A stretch of 64,000 nucleotides of DNA from Dasypus novemcinctus (GCF_030445035.2 NC_080675.1:67968544-68032543); one strand, 5' to 3'; shown: positions 12,601 to 41,700, counted from the stretch's first letter. Notes: generated from the sequence alone by a model not told the origin. Program-made: numbers and translations.

Positions 12601-14940
12601 TTTTATTATTATACTGTTATATAACATATATTACTACATGCTACATTAAGGTTACTAAATACAAACTAAATCTAAAAAATGAATTCCATGTAGTCAGAAT
12701 CCAATTTTTAAATGTCCCTCGAAAGCAAAAACCTTAGCATATTTGATATTTCTTTAACTTGGAAAGATACAAATAACTGGAAAAATATATCCATTTTCTG
12801 GTTGTAGACCAACTCTAAGAAAGATGGCAATTATCCCTAAGACAACAGAGGTATAATACTACAAAACTTCCCCAAAGAAGCTATTTTACAAATTCACAAA
12901 TTGGAAGTGAAATTCATCTCTTTGCACTAACTGAAACCAACTTTCCCTTTCTATTTTCTTCTTTTATTACTACTGTATACTCACCTGCCTGATTTCATCA
13001 GCTACTGTGGTTTTAACTACCACCTGTATACTTATGATTTCCAAATCTGTACCTCAAATCAGAATGCTCCAGAGAGCCATATTTCAATCACCTACTACCT
13101 GCTGGATGTCTTACAGACCTCAAACTCAACACAGGGAAAACTGCACTTTTTCCATGTGTACCCTCATCCCCACCCACTCTGCCTCCAGAATTCTACATCC
13201 TGACCAATATCTTTCCAGTCTTCAAAGTCAGAAACTTGGGAGTAGTAATAAATTCCTCTTATCCCTCATTGAACACCCTGCCTTTACCTTTTTCCCTTAT
13301 CTTTTTTAAATATTAAGTATCATTCCAGCTAAAAATTTTTCAATGACTCTCCCCTATTGATAACTTTCCTAACCATGACCAGGCTCTCATAATCTACATT
13401 TGAGACTAATGATTTTGTTAAGCTTTAAAAAAAGATACATTAATACATTGATTCGAATTGGGCAAATGAAAATATGTCTTATCATCTATTCTGAGGGTAT
13501 GCAAGGCTTTTTTCACAATAACACCATCAATAATTTCCAACACTAATAATTATTTCCCCTGAAGTACTCTTTAACAAAATATTTTAACAAAATTATTACC
13601 TGACAATAAGCATAGTTCCCAAGAGCTTTATGAGCTTCATCAATAACTAAACACTTGATTTCAGCAGCCGGACAAGTTCCTCTAGAAAGGTCATTTACCA
13701 TAACTTGAGGTGTAAGAAAAAGGACTCTTTTACGCTGCCATATTTCCTTCCTGGTGAAAGCTTGAGTAGATCCTGTAAATAAAATTAACATGCTACATTC
13801 TAAACTCTCAACTGTTACCTATAAAATATAAATAATCTGGCCTGTTTTCACAATGTATTCCTGCACTGGTCATCTGCCTTCAAGATGAAAAATTTGACTA
13901 TTCATCGGAATGCTACATTTTAAAGCTACGTGTGGTTCAAAATGTAAAAACTTTTCTTACTTAAAATCAAAATTTGTCTTTAGAGAAGATAAAATGGCAC
14001 AATATTAAAAGAGAAGTAAATTCTTCAACTGAGATATCCTTGGGAAGAAAATCAGGAAACATCATGTTCATTTACCAGTTTCAAAATGCTCTTATTGACA
14101 ACATACAGGGATTCTCTGAATATTGAATAATGCAACCCTAATCATTAGGACTGGACTTGCTACAGGACAAGTAGATGATATTTCAAGGGAAGGATGTAAG
14201 ATGGAGATAATGTGATCTGGGTCAATAATAACCCTCGAAATTAAATTAATTATACCCAGCTGCCAAGAAATGACACTGCATATCCACTATCTATCTTTGG
14301 CTTATTAAATTAGTTACTATTCTTGATCATTGTCCCAATCCTGCTCTCTGTCGACCAGAATGTGTGCTTTTCCCGTAGGCACCCAGATTTTATCTCCAAA
14401 TTAGCCCAGTCTTTCTAAGATACCTGTCATTTCGGCCATGTGGGACTGCGGGATACCCATGACCCGGTAGCAAGCCTCGATCTGCTGTGCCACCAAGGGT
14501 TTCGTGGGAGCCATAAAGACCACCTTGCCGGAAGGATACCAGCGGTAGAAATTGTACATGACCACTGCGGCAATAAAGGTCTTGCCCAGCCCAGTGGGCA
14601 GACACACCAGTGTGTTACAGAACAAAGCGGTTCGGGCGATGTGCAGCTGGTAGTCCCGCACTGGGCAGTTGGTAGGGTAAATCCATAGGGTGCCTGCTGA
14701 GGTACAGAACCCGCCGTCCTCCAGACTCAACTGTCTCTCAGCCTCGTACACCGCGACCAGCAACACATCATCGTCAGTCTCCGGTTGAGCCTCTGCAGCC
14801 TCGGCCTGTGCCGAATTACATGCTCTGGAGCTGCCAGTGCTCTGAGACCGCTCAGTTCCGGAACTGAGACCCGGCGCCCACGCTGATCGCAAGACGCTTG
14901 ACCCCCACGTCTGGAAAAGCGTTCTTTGTCGTCCATTCAT
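555..14940 (-). CDS. FANCM: FANCM, 5' part of the gene (coding exons 1-5), partial
   Basis: Codes for the N-terminal 353 residues of the Fanconi anaemia group M protein, an SF2 DEAH-box translocase that remodels stalled forks and anchors the Fanconi core complex on chromatin. Coding exons are 14940-14424, 13772-13600, 10903-10826, 3964-3806 and 686-555; phases close exactly (1059 nt). The helicase motifs are in order: Walker A PTGLGKT at residues 115-121, APTKPLV at 144-150, DEAH at 217-220 and SAT at 248-250. The start is the ATG at 14940, giving [15 protein letters not shown], which matches the family N-terminus. Exon 6 onward lies beyond base 1. The gene is divergent from FKBP3. No stop or frameshift is seen, so the gene looks intact here. 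Confidence 0.96.
805..990 (-). mobile_element. L1-type 3' UTR fragment, antisense
   Basis: Contains AGAGAAGTTGTAAATTTACA, AGTTCCCATATATACCC and GGTTCACTGTTTG, parallel to 32160-32310 (antisense L1 3' UTR). In the FANCM intron just 5' of exon 5. Confidence 0.4.
1124..1263 (-). mobile_element. DAS SINE 3' fragment
   Basis: Reverse-strand 3' half of a DAS element: T-rich tail, then complements of the CAGACAACTGG and AGAACACGC segments. The tRNA head is missing where it meets L1M sequence. Confidence 0.75.
1264..1319 (+). mobile_element. Ancient L1M 3' UTR, left piece
   Basis: Sequence like ACTTAAATGAGGGACACTAT matches the L1M-type 3' UTR seen more completely at 10195-10575. It is interrupted by the LTR at 1320. 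Confidence 0.5.
1320..2409 (+). mobile_element. Solo LTR of an ERVL/MaLR-like family, carrying a DAS SINE
   Basis: Related to the LTRs at 6491-7159 and 55630-56350. It has the same end structure (TGTG at the start, TAATACA at the end) and the shared segment CCCCAAATAAATACCCTTTA with an internal AATAAA. The body holds a DAS at 1480-1880. The right edge is fairly clear but no target duplication could be matched. No retroviral genes are present. Confidence 0.65.
1480..1880 (+). mobile_element. DAS SINE in the LTR
   Basis: Full-length DAS of the GGCCCAGTGGTCAGGG type with B box GGTTCAAACCC-like and a tail of AAAT repeats (1858-1880). Confidence 0.85.
2410..2562 (+). mobile_element. Ancient L1M 3' UTR, right piece
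   Basis: Continues the L1M 3' end (GTTTTGATAATTGTGCTATGG, ATATTAGGAGAAG, ATTTCAAAATGAAAAGTTA), parallel to 10440-10580. The LTR therefore interrupted, and partly replaced, an older L1M. Confidence 0.55.
2900..3072 (-). mobile_element. Short DAS-type SINE
   Basis: Reverse-strand tRNA-derived SINE with a short body: T tail at 2907, then complements of the B box (GAACTGAACCTGAGACC) and A box. Diverged. Confidence 0.65.
3806..3964 (-). CDS. FANCM: FANCM coding exon 4
   Basis: Residues 257-309, starting [20 protein letters not shown] and ending AYIQ. The acceptor is CGTAG|GCT and the donor CAG|GTAAGC. It leads from motif III into the helical insert domain of the FANCM/Hef helicase core. Confidence 0.94.
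4090..4163 (-). mobile_element. DAS SINE 3' fragment
   Basis: T tail plus CATTGTCTGCTTTCTGTGTC-type 3' end of a DAS on the minus strand; the head is missing. Confidence 0.65.
4850..5640 (+). pseudogene. NKAPD1P: NKAPD1 (C11orf57)-like processed pseudogene in FANCM intron 4
   Basis: An intronless, frameshifted copy on the strand opposite FANCM. From about 4885 it reads [20 protein letters not shown], and after a frameshift a segment equivalent to [12 protein letters not shown] and YEANMP. Lys/Arg/Ser-rich stretches follow, ending [11 protein letters not shown] with a stop near 5401. These match my memory of NKAPD1 (YYWRPKNEIS; C-terminal AESSEDD). Several frameshifts and early stops (for example near 5075) rule out function. 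The Lys-rich middle is shorter than in the parent. Both edges are approximate; no clear poly(A) tail or target duplication was seen. Confidence 0.7.
5999..6410 (+). mobile_element. DAS SINE, full length, exact target duplication
   Basis: The GGCTCAACTGATAGAGC subtype. Flanked by a perfect 10-bp duplication AGAAAATAGG (5989-5998 and 6411-6420). Confidence 0.92.
6491..7159 (+). mobile_element. Solo LTR, ERVL/MaLR-like
   Basis: Begins TGTAGCTGTTTGA and ends GACTAATACA, with AATAAATACCCTTTATAAA near the 3' end. Flanking 5-mers CATGG (6486-6490) and TATGG (7160-7164) agree at 4 of 5 bases, as expected for ERVL-type integration. Confidence 0.75.
7244..7590 (+). mobile_element. DAS SINE, left unit of a tandem pair
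   Basis: The GGCTCAACTGATAGAGC subtype with internal deletions in head and body. The pair shares one outer 13-bp target duplication, GAAAAATATTAGA (7231-7243 and 7981-7993). Confidence 0.88.
7591..7980 (+). mobile_element. DAS SINE, right unit of a tandem pair
   Basis: The GGCCCAGTGGTTAGGG subtype, lacking a 42-base body segment (ACGGAGAGCTGAC to ACAGA) like the copy at 60971. The tail is (AAAAAAG)n, ending at the outer target duplication. Confidence 0.88.
8440..8640 (+). mobile_element. MIR SINE fragment
   Basis: Pattern of a mammalian-wide interspersed repeat: TCTGCCACTAATTGGTTATG, then TAAGTTAACCTCCTTGGCCT and a TCACTTTCCCCATGTGTAA core. Confidence 0.6.
8940..9440 (-). mobile_element. 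L2 LINE 3' fragment, split by an L1
   Basis: Antisense L2 3' end (ATTCATTCATCCATTCAAAT, then a GTACCACATGCTAGGCATTG-like motif). Split at 9202-9380 by a younger L1. Confidence 0.55.
9202..9380 (+). mobile_element. 5'-truncated L1 with exact target duplication
   Basis: Xenarthran L1 3' UTR (CACCAAATGCAATGAATGTC, GGAGGATATATGGGGACCTC), with an extra AATAAAGTTTCACTCAGC segment before the poly(A). Flanked by a perfect 13-bp duplication AAAAGATGACTAA (9189-9201 and 9381-9393). Confidence 0.85.
10080..10580 (+). mobile_element. Ancient L1M 3' UTR
   Basis: L1M-type 3' end: GTACCCCTGGTATGATGCTC, TTGAGGGATATTGTACAAAA, GTGGGATCCTTGGATTGG and a final TTTCAAAACAAACTG. L1M sequence probably continues left to about 9480 but is too diverged for a firm edge. 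Confidence 0.6.
10826..10903 (-). CDS. FANCM: FANCM coding exon 3
   Basis: A 78-base exon, residues 231-256, carrying helicase motif III ([10 protein letters not shown]). The acceptor is TTAAG|GTT behind a poly-T tract and the donor is AAG|GTGAGT. Confidence 0.94.
10904..12950. other. FANCM intron 2, unassigned part
   Basis: AT-rich intron. The only structure I noted is a diverged internal duplication at 11660-11840, where the TAGCTATGGAAAT and ATCTCAATC stretches recur. No exon, RNA gene or recognised mobile element was seen. Confidence 0.4.
12950..13320 (+). mobile_element. Ancient LINE ORF2 fragment (L2-like)
   Basis: Resembles the old LINE segment encoding a reverse-transcriptase-region protein (TATGATTTCCAAATCTGTAC, CTGGATGTCTTACAGACCTC, AGAAACTTGGGAGTAGTAAT). 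Broken and short. The family assignment is tentative. Confidence 0.4.
13600..13772 (-). CDS. FANCM: FANCM coding exon 2
   Basis: Residues 173-230, with acceptor TTTACAG|GAT and donor CAG|GTAATA. It contains the [12 protein letters not shown] helicase segment and the catalytic DEAH (VIDEAH, residues 215-220). Confidence 0.95.
14424..14940 (-). CDS. FANCM: FANCM coding exon 1
   Basis: Residues 1-172 plus one base of codon 173. The donor reads ACAG|GTATCT on the minus strand. It holds the acidic N-terminal linker (ETDDDVLL), the QLH segment and the ATP-binding Walker A loop with K120. GC content is high, as expected next to the promoter. Confidence 0.95.
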
Positions 14941-14989
14941 TACGCCGACGACCACCAAATACTTGCAGCTGCAGCAGCACAACCGCCAC

Positions 14990-15160
14990 AGACCCGAACC
15001 CCATGGATTTCTTTCGCACAAAACAATAGAACCAGAGGGCGGGACTGCGCTAGCGCATCCACTTGAAAATGCCGCCGCTGGGTTTGCGTTGGAAACATGA
15101 TTGGCTGGTCTTCGAGAAACCTTCCGGGACCCTCCCGGAAACGCATGCGCTCTCTTAGGC
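14990..15160 (-). promoter_or_regulatory. FANCM: FANCM TATA-less promoter region
   Basis: GC-rich, CpG-containing sequence just upstream of FANCM exon 1, with no TATA box. Visible sites are an inverted CCAAT box (ATTGG at about 15100), two ETS-like CCGGAA cores (about 15121-15138, both orientations) and an NRF1-like GCATGCGC at about 15143-15150. The transcription start itself is inferred, not seen. Confidence 0.6.
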
Positions 15161-16220
15161 TGTTACTCTAAAATTGGTCCCCCTTTCCGTATTTTTATAG
15201 ACTCTAAGTTTGAGTTCCGTTTCCAAAAACCGGTGTCCCGATATCTTTAAAGTGATATCGCTTAAAATGATAAAATAACCCGGGAACAACGGAAGACCCA
15301 TAATTATGTAACTTAATTTTTTTTCGTCTAAGGTGCTTTATTCCTGGTTGTATTTTTAAATCGGAAGATGAGGTGAAAAGCAAAAGAGTATATTTAGAAT
15401 TAAATCTTATTTCTTTACCCGGGGACGAGAAAAAAAAATGCCAGGTCTCTTTTACGCGGTATTGAGAGTGGAAATCCATTATTTTTGTATTTGTATTTCT
15501 AAAGTGGAAGTGAATGTGGTCTGTTCGTGTTGTTCGTTCTAAAATCCGGGCAGGGTGGGGGGCGAGGGGAGGAAGCAAGGCATCCTGATTTTCCACCTAC
15601 ATTACCGATGAAGAGCAGTAAGGGTCGGTGTAATATTCCACTCGTTAACGATACCTCCGTACATCAGTCTCGGATACAATTCCCGTCTTCTCCACTTTAA
15701 ATCTGGCAATTTAGAGCAACCTCTGTAATTGTGTTTCTTCGCGTTTTGAGGAAAACTATACACACCTCGTGGGGGTGTTGTGAGCATTAATAATGCCATG
15801 CTCATCACCGTAACCAGCAACTGGCATTCTTCACACGCGGCAGCCTGCGTGTAGCCGCTCTACATATTTATATCAGTTCAAGTTTTTGAACTTGTGTTTA
15901 AACTGTTTCTTCGTTTGATTTGGGGGGAATGGGATCAAGTTGCAATTTAGTTTCATCAATGCGAACTTTGAAAGGGAGATAGTGGGATATAGGTTATTCT
16001 GATAACCTGATAGACGGGGACTGAGCCAATTCAATAGTCGTGAATTTTTAGACTAGAACTAGATAAAACGTTATGAGCCTAAATGATGTTGTTTTCTTTA
16101 AACAGGGTATAGCCTGGATGGCATAGCAGCCATCAGTAATAAACAAGTATGGGTAATGGCTGTTAAATATCACTATCATAAGAGGTCGCCTCATAAAGGG
16201 TCCAATCAGAAGTAGAAGTA
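15161..16220. other. Intergenic sequence between the FANCM and FKBP3 promoters
   Basis: About 1 kb of mostly AT-rich unique sequence separating two GC-rich promoter segments. I see no SINE, L1 or LTR in it and no conserved ORF. An unannotated first exon or upstream regulatory sites cannot be excluded. Confidence 0.5.
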
Positions 16221-34394
<18,174 letters not shown>

Positions 34395-34675
34395 AATATC
34401 AATGCCTCAAATCTAAAGACATCAGCAATGTTAAAACTTGGCCTTGAAAAAATGTATGTAATTAATTTAGAGCTGGTTGCTATTATGTGTAAGGGAAGAG
34501 TCAACTGGAAAATTCAAGGAGTTAAGTTATACTTGTTTACTTGATCCCCAACTTTTGAAAAATGTAATCCCTTAGAAATCCCTAAAAAGTCTAAAATATT
34601 TTACTACATCTGTGTAAAATACTGGTTAAGGAGAAATGATTTTCCTTTTTCCTCACATTGTAAACTAAAAAGTTC

Positions 34676-34681
34676 AATACA
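34676..34681 (+). terminator. FKBP3: Candidate FKBP3 poly(A) signal (AATACA variant)
   Basis: An AATACA hexamer 280 bases after the FKBP3 stop, followed by a GT-rich stretch at 34690-34720. It is a weak variant of AATAAA. The next canonical AATAAA on this strand is at 35003-35008, so the true end is uncertain. Confidence 0.4.
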
Positions 34682-35040
34682 AATTTATCCAGTGTCTTGA
34701 TTTGACTTATTTGGTGTTATATAGTAATATTCTTATTAAGTGAACCAGGACTAAGTATCTTTCAGAACAGGGAGTAAGTAACTTAAGAGGAAAACTGTCT
34801 GAATTAGGGCTGTGTCATGGATCCTCATCTTAAAATCTCTAAAAGGAGTATTTCTGTATAAAGCTTGAGAAGTAAAAAATTAAAAGGTCCAAGTCTTTGC
34901 AAGAAGCTGATATTGTCAAATTCAAGAAAAAAATGTACCTCAAAACCAATGAACCACTAATAATGGTGAATATAAACTTAATATTAGGTTATTACCCCCC
35001 CAAAATAAATTCATAAACAATTATTGGATGAGTCTTCAGT

Positions 35041-35046
35041 TTTATT
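35041..35046 (-). terminator. PRPF39: Candidate PRPF39 poly(A) signal
   Basis: AATAAA on the minus strand, about 655 bases after the PRPF39 stop and followed by a T/G-rich stretch (about 35030-34990). If used, the PRPF39 and FKBP3 transcripts end tail-to-tail a few hundred bases apart. Confidence 0.5.
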
Positions 35047-35699
35047 ACAAAAATGAAGATGATCAGTTTGACCAAAATGAAAGCTTGCTCACAAGTTTTA
35101 CATGAATATTCTAAAATACAAAGTCTCCTGAAACAATACATCAATATGGTTTTCATTTTTAAAAGGGATGCAAACATTCCATTTTCTCACTTATAAACTC
35201 TATTTCAAGGCATAGTATTTAATAATGTACCTTTTCTGCAATTAGATCCAAATTCTCAATAAGGATAATTAAACAGATAAACCCTTGTCAGCAAAGGTTA
35301 AAAAATCAGTTTTTTTACAGAAGAGGTAAATCCTTAATAACCAGCCCTTATGTATTTTCAGAATCTTGTACTACACTGACATGATTTGCAGTCAGGTTTC
35401 TTCCTACCCTTAAGGCTACAAAACTGTTGCAAATGCATTGCAAAAGAATTCTAGACCACTTAATGAAAAAATCAAAAAATAGTTCTCCAATAAAAAGTAA
35501 ATTTTATAAATGGTAGGAAATAGTATCTGTGGTAAGCTACTAAGTGACATTTCCCCTATTACTAAACAAATTATGTTACAGAGAAACAGGAAAGACAAGT
35601 TTCCAAATATGACAAGCTTATACTATGTTTACATCCCTCATTTAAAAAAAAATAATTTCATACATTCCATACACGCCACCTGAAATTTACATCTTCCCA

Positions 35700-35756
35700 T
35701 CAAGTTGGAGGGGGAGGATAATACTGTCCATAATTCCAGGGATTATGATAATTGTA
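35700..35756 (-). CDS. PRPF39: PRPF39 last coding exon
   Basis: Residues 650-667 ([18 protein letters not shown]) and TGA. The acceptor is TTTCAG|TAC. It encodes the aromatic/proline C-terminal tail. His replaces the Gln I remember in the human tail. Confidence 0.94.
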   Translation of the reverse strand, partial: YNYHNPWNYGQYYPPPPT

Positions 35757-38700
35757 CTGAAAGGAAAAAGTAGTAAACATGTTAGCACATCAGAACTATG
35801 GCTGAGCATCACATATCAATATATAATCAAAGCAGATATGTTTAAGAAAATGAGCATGTGTTCAGTGCTGAAATTCCAAGTCTGAACAGCAAAAGACAAC
35901 AGGCCTACAGTATATTCTACAATCTGGAACAGAAGCCAATAGTTGGTTTGTTTTTGTTAACGTAAGAATATGCTAATTTATGCTTCTAATGTCATCTATG
36001 AACAAAATAACTCAATTACGTAAACTTACCTGATACCAGGCACTATAATTATATGCAGCTTGATTTGCCTGTAAATCTCCATCAATCATCTGTGTAGATG
36101 AAGAAGTTGTATCTTCTGTGTGTGCTTTCTTTTCCTCTGGTTCTTCTGATCTATAAATAAAAAGTCAAAATGGGAACTTTCAAAAATCCCACAGACACAT
36201 ACTGTGAGTGAATATCACTTGTGTACATTTGTTTTGCTGAAGTTCTTAACTACTCTTAAACTTGTTTTTTATAAAAGCCACTATTCCTCCTTCAAATCAT
36301 GGGGGGAAAGTATGTAAATTAAAGGTAACGTTTAAAAATATTTGTCTTTAAAGGCATTCCTCAATGAAATGTTTTCTTTTAAGCATCCCTTCCTGATTCA
36401 TCAAGAAATTGCATACCCATTTTCTGCTTTCCTTTTTAAAGAATCCTGTTCTTTGAGGAGTGTCTGATGTTCATCGTAAGCATTCAGAAGCCTGAAAAGG
36501 AAAAAGAAAAAAAATCTTCTAGACCATACAAAAGCCAAACTTTTGTTTTTAAAGCTTTTATGTTATTTCCACCTGGGGAAACAAAACGAATGTTTCAGTG
36601 AACGTGCATTGGTTTTTTTGGTTTTGTTTTTTTTAAAATAAGCCAAGTTGGCAATCCTGCCCCAACCACCTTTTTTTAAAATTTATTTTCTTTGGGAAAC
36701 CAACCTCCCATGCTCTGTCCACACAGTTCAAATGGACATTAAGGAATACTATATACCCCTGAGGAATGATTAGTTCAGAGATGAGCATATGACTAAAACC
36801 ATTAGTGAGTTCCAGAATTTTCTGACTGGGCTATTGGAAAAGACCTGTTCTCTGTACTATGATAGCTAAAGCTGCAGGGTTGTTAACCAAGAGCTAAATG
36901 AATAACTTAAAAAATAAATTCTGGGCGGTGGACTTGGCCCAGTGGTTAGGGCATCTGTCTACCACATGAGAGGTCCGCGGTTCAAACCCCCGGGCCTCCT
37001 TGACCTGTGTGCAGCTGGCCCATACCCAGTGCTGATGTGTGCAAGGAGTGCCGTGCCCCACAGGGGTGTTCCCCGCGTAGCGGAGCCCCAAGCGCAAGGA
37101 GTGCGCCCTGTAAGGAGAGCCTCCCAGCGCGAAAAAGTGTAGCCTGCCTAAGAATGGCGCCACCCATACAGAGAGCTGACACAACAAGATGACGCAACAG
37201 AGAGAGACACAGATTCCTGTGCCGCTGACAACAACAGAAGCGGACAAAGAAACAAGAGGAAGCAAACAGACACAGAGAACAGACAACCAGGGCGGGGGGG
37301 GGGGGGGGCATAAATAAACAAACAAATAAATAAATAAAAAGAACTTGGGACTTCAAAAAACAGTTGTCAACCAAAGCCAAAAAGTGAGTTTAAAATCATG
37401 ATTTTGTTTCCCTCTTTTAGAAAAACAAAGGAGGGCTTTTTTTTTTTAAGTAATCATAAACCTGGACACAGAAAATTAAAATTTCTGTAGAAATGAGGGT
37501 GATACTTTATATATACATACAACTTACTTCACTGAGCAGTATGCATAAAAATATACTTAATTATTTAATAATAACCAGTACCATTACTCCTGAAAAGTTC
37601 AAAGGGCTATAAATTATTTTATTAACACAACCTGTTTGAATGCTATGCATTAGGCACTTCTGATAGACTAATAATCTCTTGAACCCTACAACTTTGTGAA
37701 TTCAGTCTTCAAAACTTGAAAACTTAATTTACCAAAGTATCAGAGCTAATATGTAAGCCCATATTTCTGACTCCAAAGTTAATTCTTACCAATTCACATC
37801 TAAGTTTTCAATTCATTTCTTTCATACCGTGACCTTTTTAAATTTCAAGCACAACAATCTGGCTCCTCATATTCAGGCCCTTCATATCTATAAATGCAGA
37901 TGCCTAAATGGCATCTTTGTGTTGGTCCCTCCAATTCAGTCTGAATATTGCCAAGTTAAAATGATATGTTATTTTAATCTCACTGATCAAAACACTCCAG
38001 TATCTCCCTCCTGTCCACTGCCTACTGCATAAACTGTAAACATGGAGTCTAGCTTTCAAAGCACAGCACAAGCAAAAGACATCACACGTTCACTACTTCA
38101 GAAAACTTTCCAATCAAGCAGATGTTACTTTTATATGCACTTACATCAACCACTCTATCCTCTCCTCAGCTTATCAGAATCCAGCAGTAATTAAATGAAG
38201 CCCCACTTTCTCTGAAACATGACAAACCCATTCTGATTCATAGCGATCACAGCCTTCCTTATAGTTAAATGCTACTTCATACATTTATCTATATCCTTTG
38301 ATTATCATCATCATCCAACTAGACTAAAAGCCAGAATCACATATCTCATTTCTTTTGTAGACCCTCAGTGCTCAATGTACAGTACATAAAATAGTTAAGA
38401 GAATGGATGTTGAAGTAGGTCTTAATCCCAGCCCCACAATGTATAACTAAGTGACCTTGGGAAACATGCCTAACCTAAGCTTCTCCTTCCTCATCTGTGA
38501 AAAGAACCACCCATTACTCCTCATAAGACTGATGAAAATTACATTAGGTAACTCACATAAAATATAACATGATGCCAAGCAATCAATAAATACTAGCTAT
38601 AATAGTTTAACTAGAATTTTACACAGCCATCAAATACAACACAGACACACACACTTCTCAGTTTATCAACAGGTGTTTTGATGGAAATTATTCTAAATAA

Positions 38701-41700
38701 GAGTAAAGAAACCACATGCCTAAAAGCATGCAGAAATGTTCTGAGGAATGTTTCTACTCTTCTGTAGATATTCTAGCAATTTAAATCTTAAAACTTTTCC
38801 CAAGTCCCCTAGGAAACCCTTCTACCACTCAACTTTCAGCCTTTTAAATGCAGAAATTGAGGCCATTAGGCATGATCTTTAGAAAGACATCCATTGTTTT
38901 CTCCAATATCAGGTAAGACGGGATTCCTATTCCACATTCCCATGCACACCCTTCTTGGTCTACTTACTAAATGTTTATATGTTTCAAGACTCAGTACTTA
39001 ACCTACTTCCCTTTTCACTGGATTGCCGTTTTTTGCCTTCTCTTAAAACGCTCTTCGTTTAAGTTACCATGTTTTGTTTTATTCCCCCCCGCTCTGTGTC
39101 CATTAGCTGTGTGTTTTTCTGTGACCGCTTCTACCCTTATCAGAGGCACCGGGAATCTGTGTCTCTTTGCTGCATCATCATCTTGTGTCAGCTCTCCGTG
39201 TGTGTGGCGCCATTCTTGGGGCAGGCTGCATTTTCTTTCTCACTGGACAGCTCTCCTTATGGGGCACACTCCTTGCACATGGGGCTCCCCTATGCGGGGG
39301 ACACCCCTACATGGCACGGCACTCCTTGTGTGCACCAGCACTGGGCGTGGGCCAGCTCCACGTGGGTCAAGGAGGCCCAGGGTTTGAACCGCGGACCTCG
39401 CATGTGATAGGCAGATGCCCTATCCATTGGGCCAAGTCCCCTTCCCTAAGTTACCATGTTTTAAAGGAAAGACAAACCACACCCTTTTCCTATTCAAGTA
39501 CATAGACATTTACAAAACTGAATTTACTTCCACATATATCTGAGCAATACGTAATCTAGGCAAATGTTTTTTAGTTTAACAATGTACTTATTTTTACTAG
39601 GAAAATTCCAAACCAAAAATATCAATGCTAACTCATTTGCCATTCAAATAGATAATATAATTAAGATCTTACTTATTCACATCTGAACCAAAATCTTCAA
39701 GAAACTCCACTTTTCTCTGAGAAAATGTAATTCTCATCTTAATAGGCAATGAACCATGTATAGCTTTGTCAAAACAATTCAGGATGTTTTCTTCATTTTG
39801 TTTGAGGTCACCACTATATTCCATTTCAAGTAAATTGAGGTATAACTTTGTGTTCTCCTGTGTAAAAAGCAGTTATCAATATTTCTAAAATACTTTGATT
39901 AGAACATAGATATTTAAAATACCTTATGTCTCAATTTGAAAAATTCAATACTGACAACTGTATTATATTAAAGACAATTTGCTAATATTTGGGTGAAAAA
40001 CATATCACATTGTATCCTATCCTGGGTTTAATATGACTTGACCTACCATAACAATTACAAATAAAACATAAAAAGATAATTCCTATTGTTTTCAATAATT
40101 AAATCTTTCCAACTATAAGTATTTTAAACTGCAGCTAGAAGCAAACTGTTATTTATATCTGTTTTAAACACATCTGGCAGTCACTAAAAACCTAAGAAAG
40201 AAGAAGTTTCCTATACACTGTCTTTTATCAATAAAAGGAAATATTTAGGAAACGGAGAATATTCTCAATGCTACATTTCCTACAATGCTGGGAACTTCCA
40301 TCATTTTGCTTATAAAATGTTCTCCAAGGTCCTCTATGCTATATAATAATTGGGAAATGTGTTGCAAGATTTCTAAAGGTCGTAAAAATAGAAAGCATCA
40401 CAATCTCTACACTTTTTATCCATTTAATTCATAGTAATTCAAAGAAAAAAGAAAAAAATGAATGGCAACATCAGTTTAGAGGGACTGTTGTCTTCATTTA
40501 GTAATAAAATATATTACATAAAGACCAAATCTGTCATCACAGTTGCCATGTGAAAAAAATTTTTACCATGGTTTTGTTACGGAATACATTCTTAAAATAT
40601 AAAGAAAAAATACATACTTTGTCTCTTTCAACTGCTTCCAAAAGCACCTTTCTTGACTTAGGAAGGTTTTTTTGTATTTTGAAAAGATGTCGGGCTAGTT
40701 TGATGGCATAAAACGAAGACTCATTATTTGATTTGGCATTTTTAATGGCATCCTGAAGCAACTGTTCAGCTTCTTCCATATTTCCATGCCGTCGTTCTAA
40801 ACTTACTCTTCGCAAACGAACCATTGCCAATCCTAGAACACATTCTTCAAATGTTCTCAAGATATTCCTGGCTTCGTTAATATTACCTAGAAATAGTTAT
40901 AAAATGTTTATGCTTTTGTTGTAAACTTCTGAAATATTGTTTACACCAAGTTTTGGCAAATGAGAGCCCATGGGCTAAATCCAACCTTCCACACCTATTT
41001 TTGTAAATAACTGCAATCAGTCATGTTCATTTGCTTATGTATTGTCTGTGGCTGCTTTTGTGCTTCATTGGCAGAGTAGTTACAGATAGACCGTATGGCC
41101 AGAAAAGCTTAAAATATTTACTATCTAACCATTTATAGACAAAATTTGCCAACTCAGCTTTACACCATCCCTCTTTAATTCATTCCCTGTATATTTACCC
41201 CAAAGTAACTTAAAATCCCCAAAATACCAACTGAGTTTCCTTATTCTTACCCTGCTGTTCCTCAAAAGCTGCCCAAAGCATATGCACCATGGGTTTCTTT
41301 GGGAGATGAATAGTGCAAGCTCTGCTGAAAACATGCCTCACTCCTTCAATACTGTGGTTTTCCATGTACTTGGCATACTACATATAGAAACAGAGAAAAT
41401 ACTGAATAATTTACAGTTGAGCAAGCCATTAAATATGTGACAGAACGATAAAATTCTATTTTTAAACCCATTCAGCACCTTTATTGAACCACTAGACTAG
41501 TTTCTGTAAGGAAGGACGAAGAGAGGCAACGAGGTTGGCATATGCAGCAGTCAAATCTGGTTGCAAGCAGACCATCTCCTAATGCAACAGATATAGTTAT
41601 ATGAACAACATTCAACAGAAGTACAAAAAAGGTTAGTCACTAGATCAATGTTTATAATATAGTCAAGTTTAAGAGCATATAATTTTCTTACCTTAATCCA

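Noticed and set aside
14941..15021. In-frame N-terminal extension of FANCM
   Set aside because: The frame is open for 27 codons upstream, but the first codon there is TTG, with no upstream ATG; the family start MNGRQ-type at 14940 is preferred.
38300..38330. Second C/D snoRNA candidate (TCATCAT motif) in a PRPF39 intron
   Set aside because: No D box at the right distance and no terminal stem.
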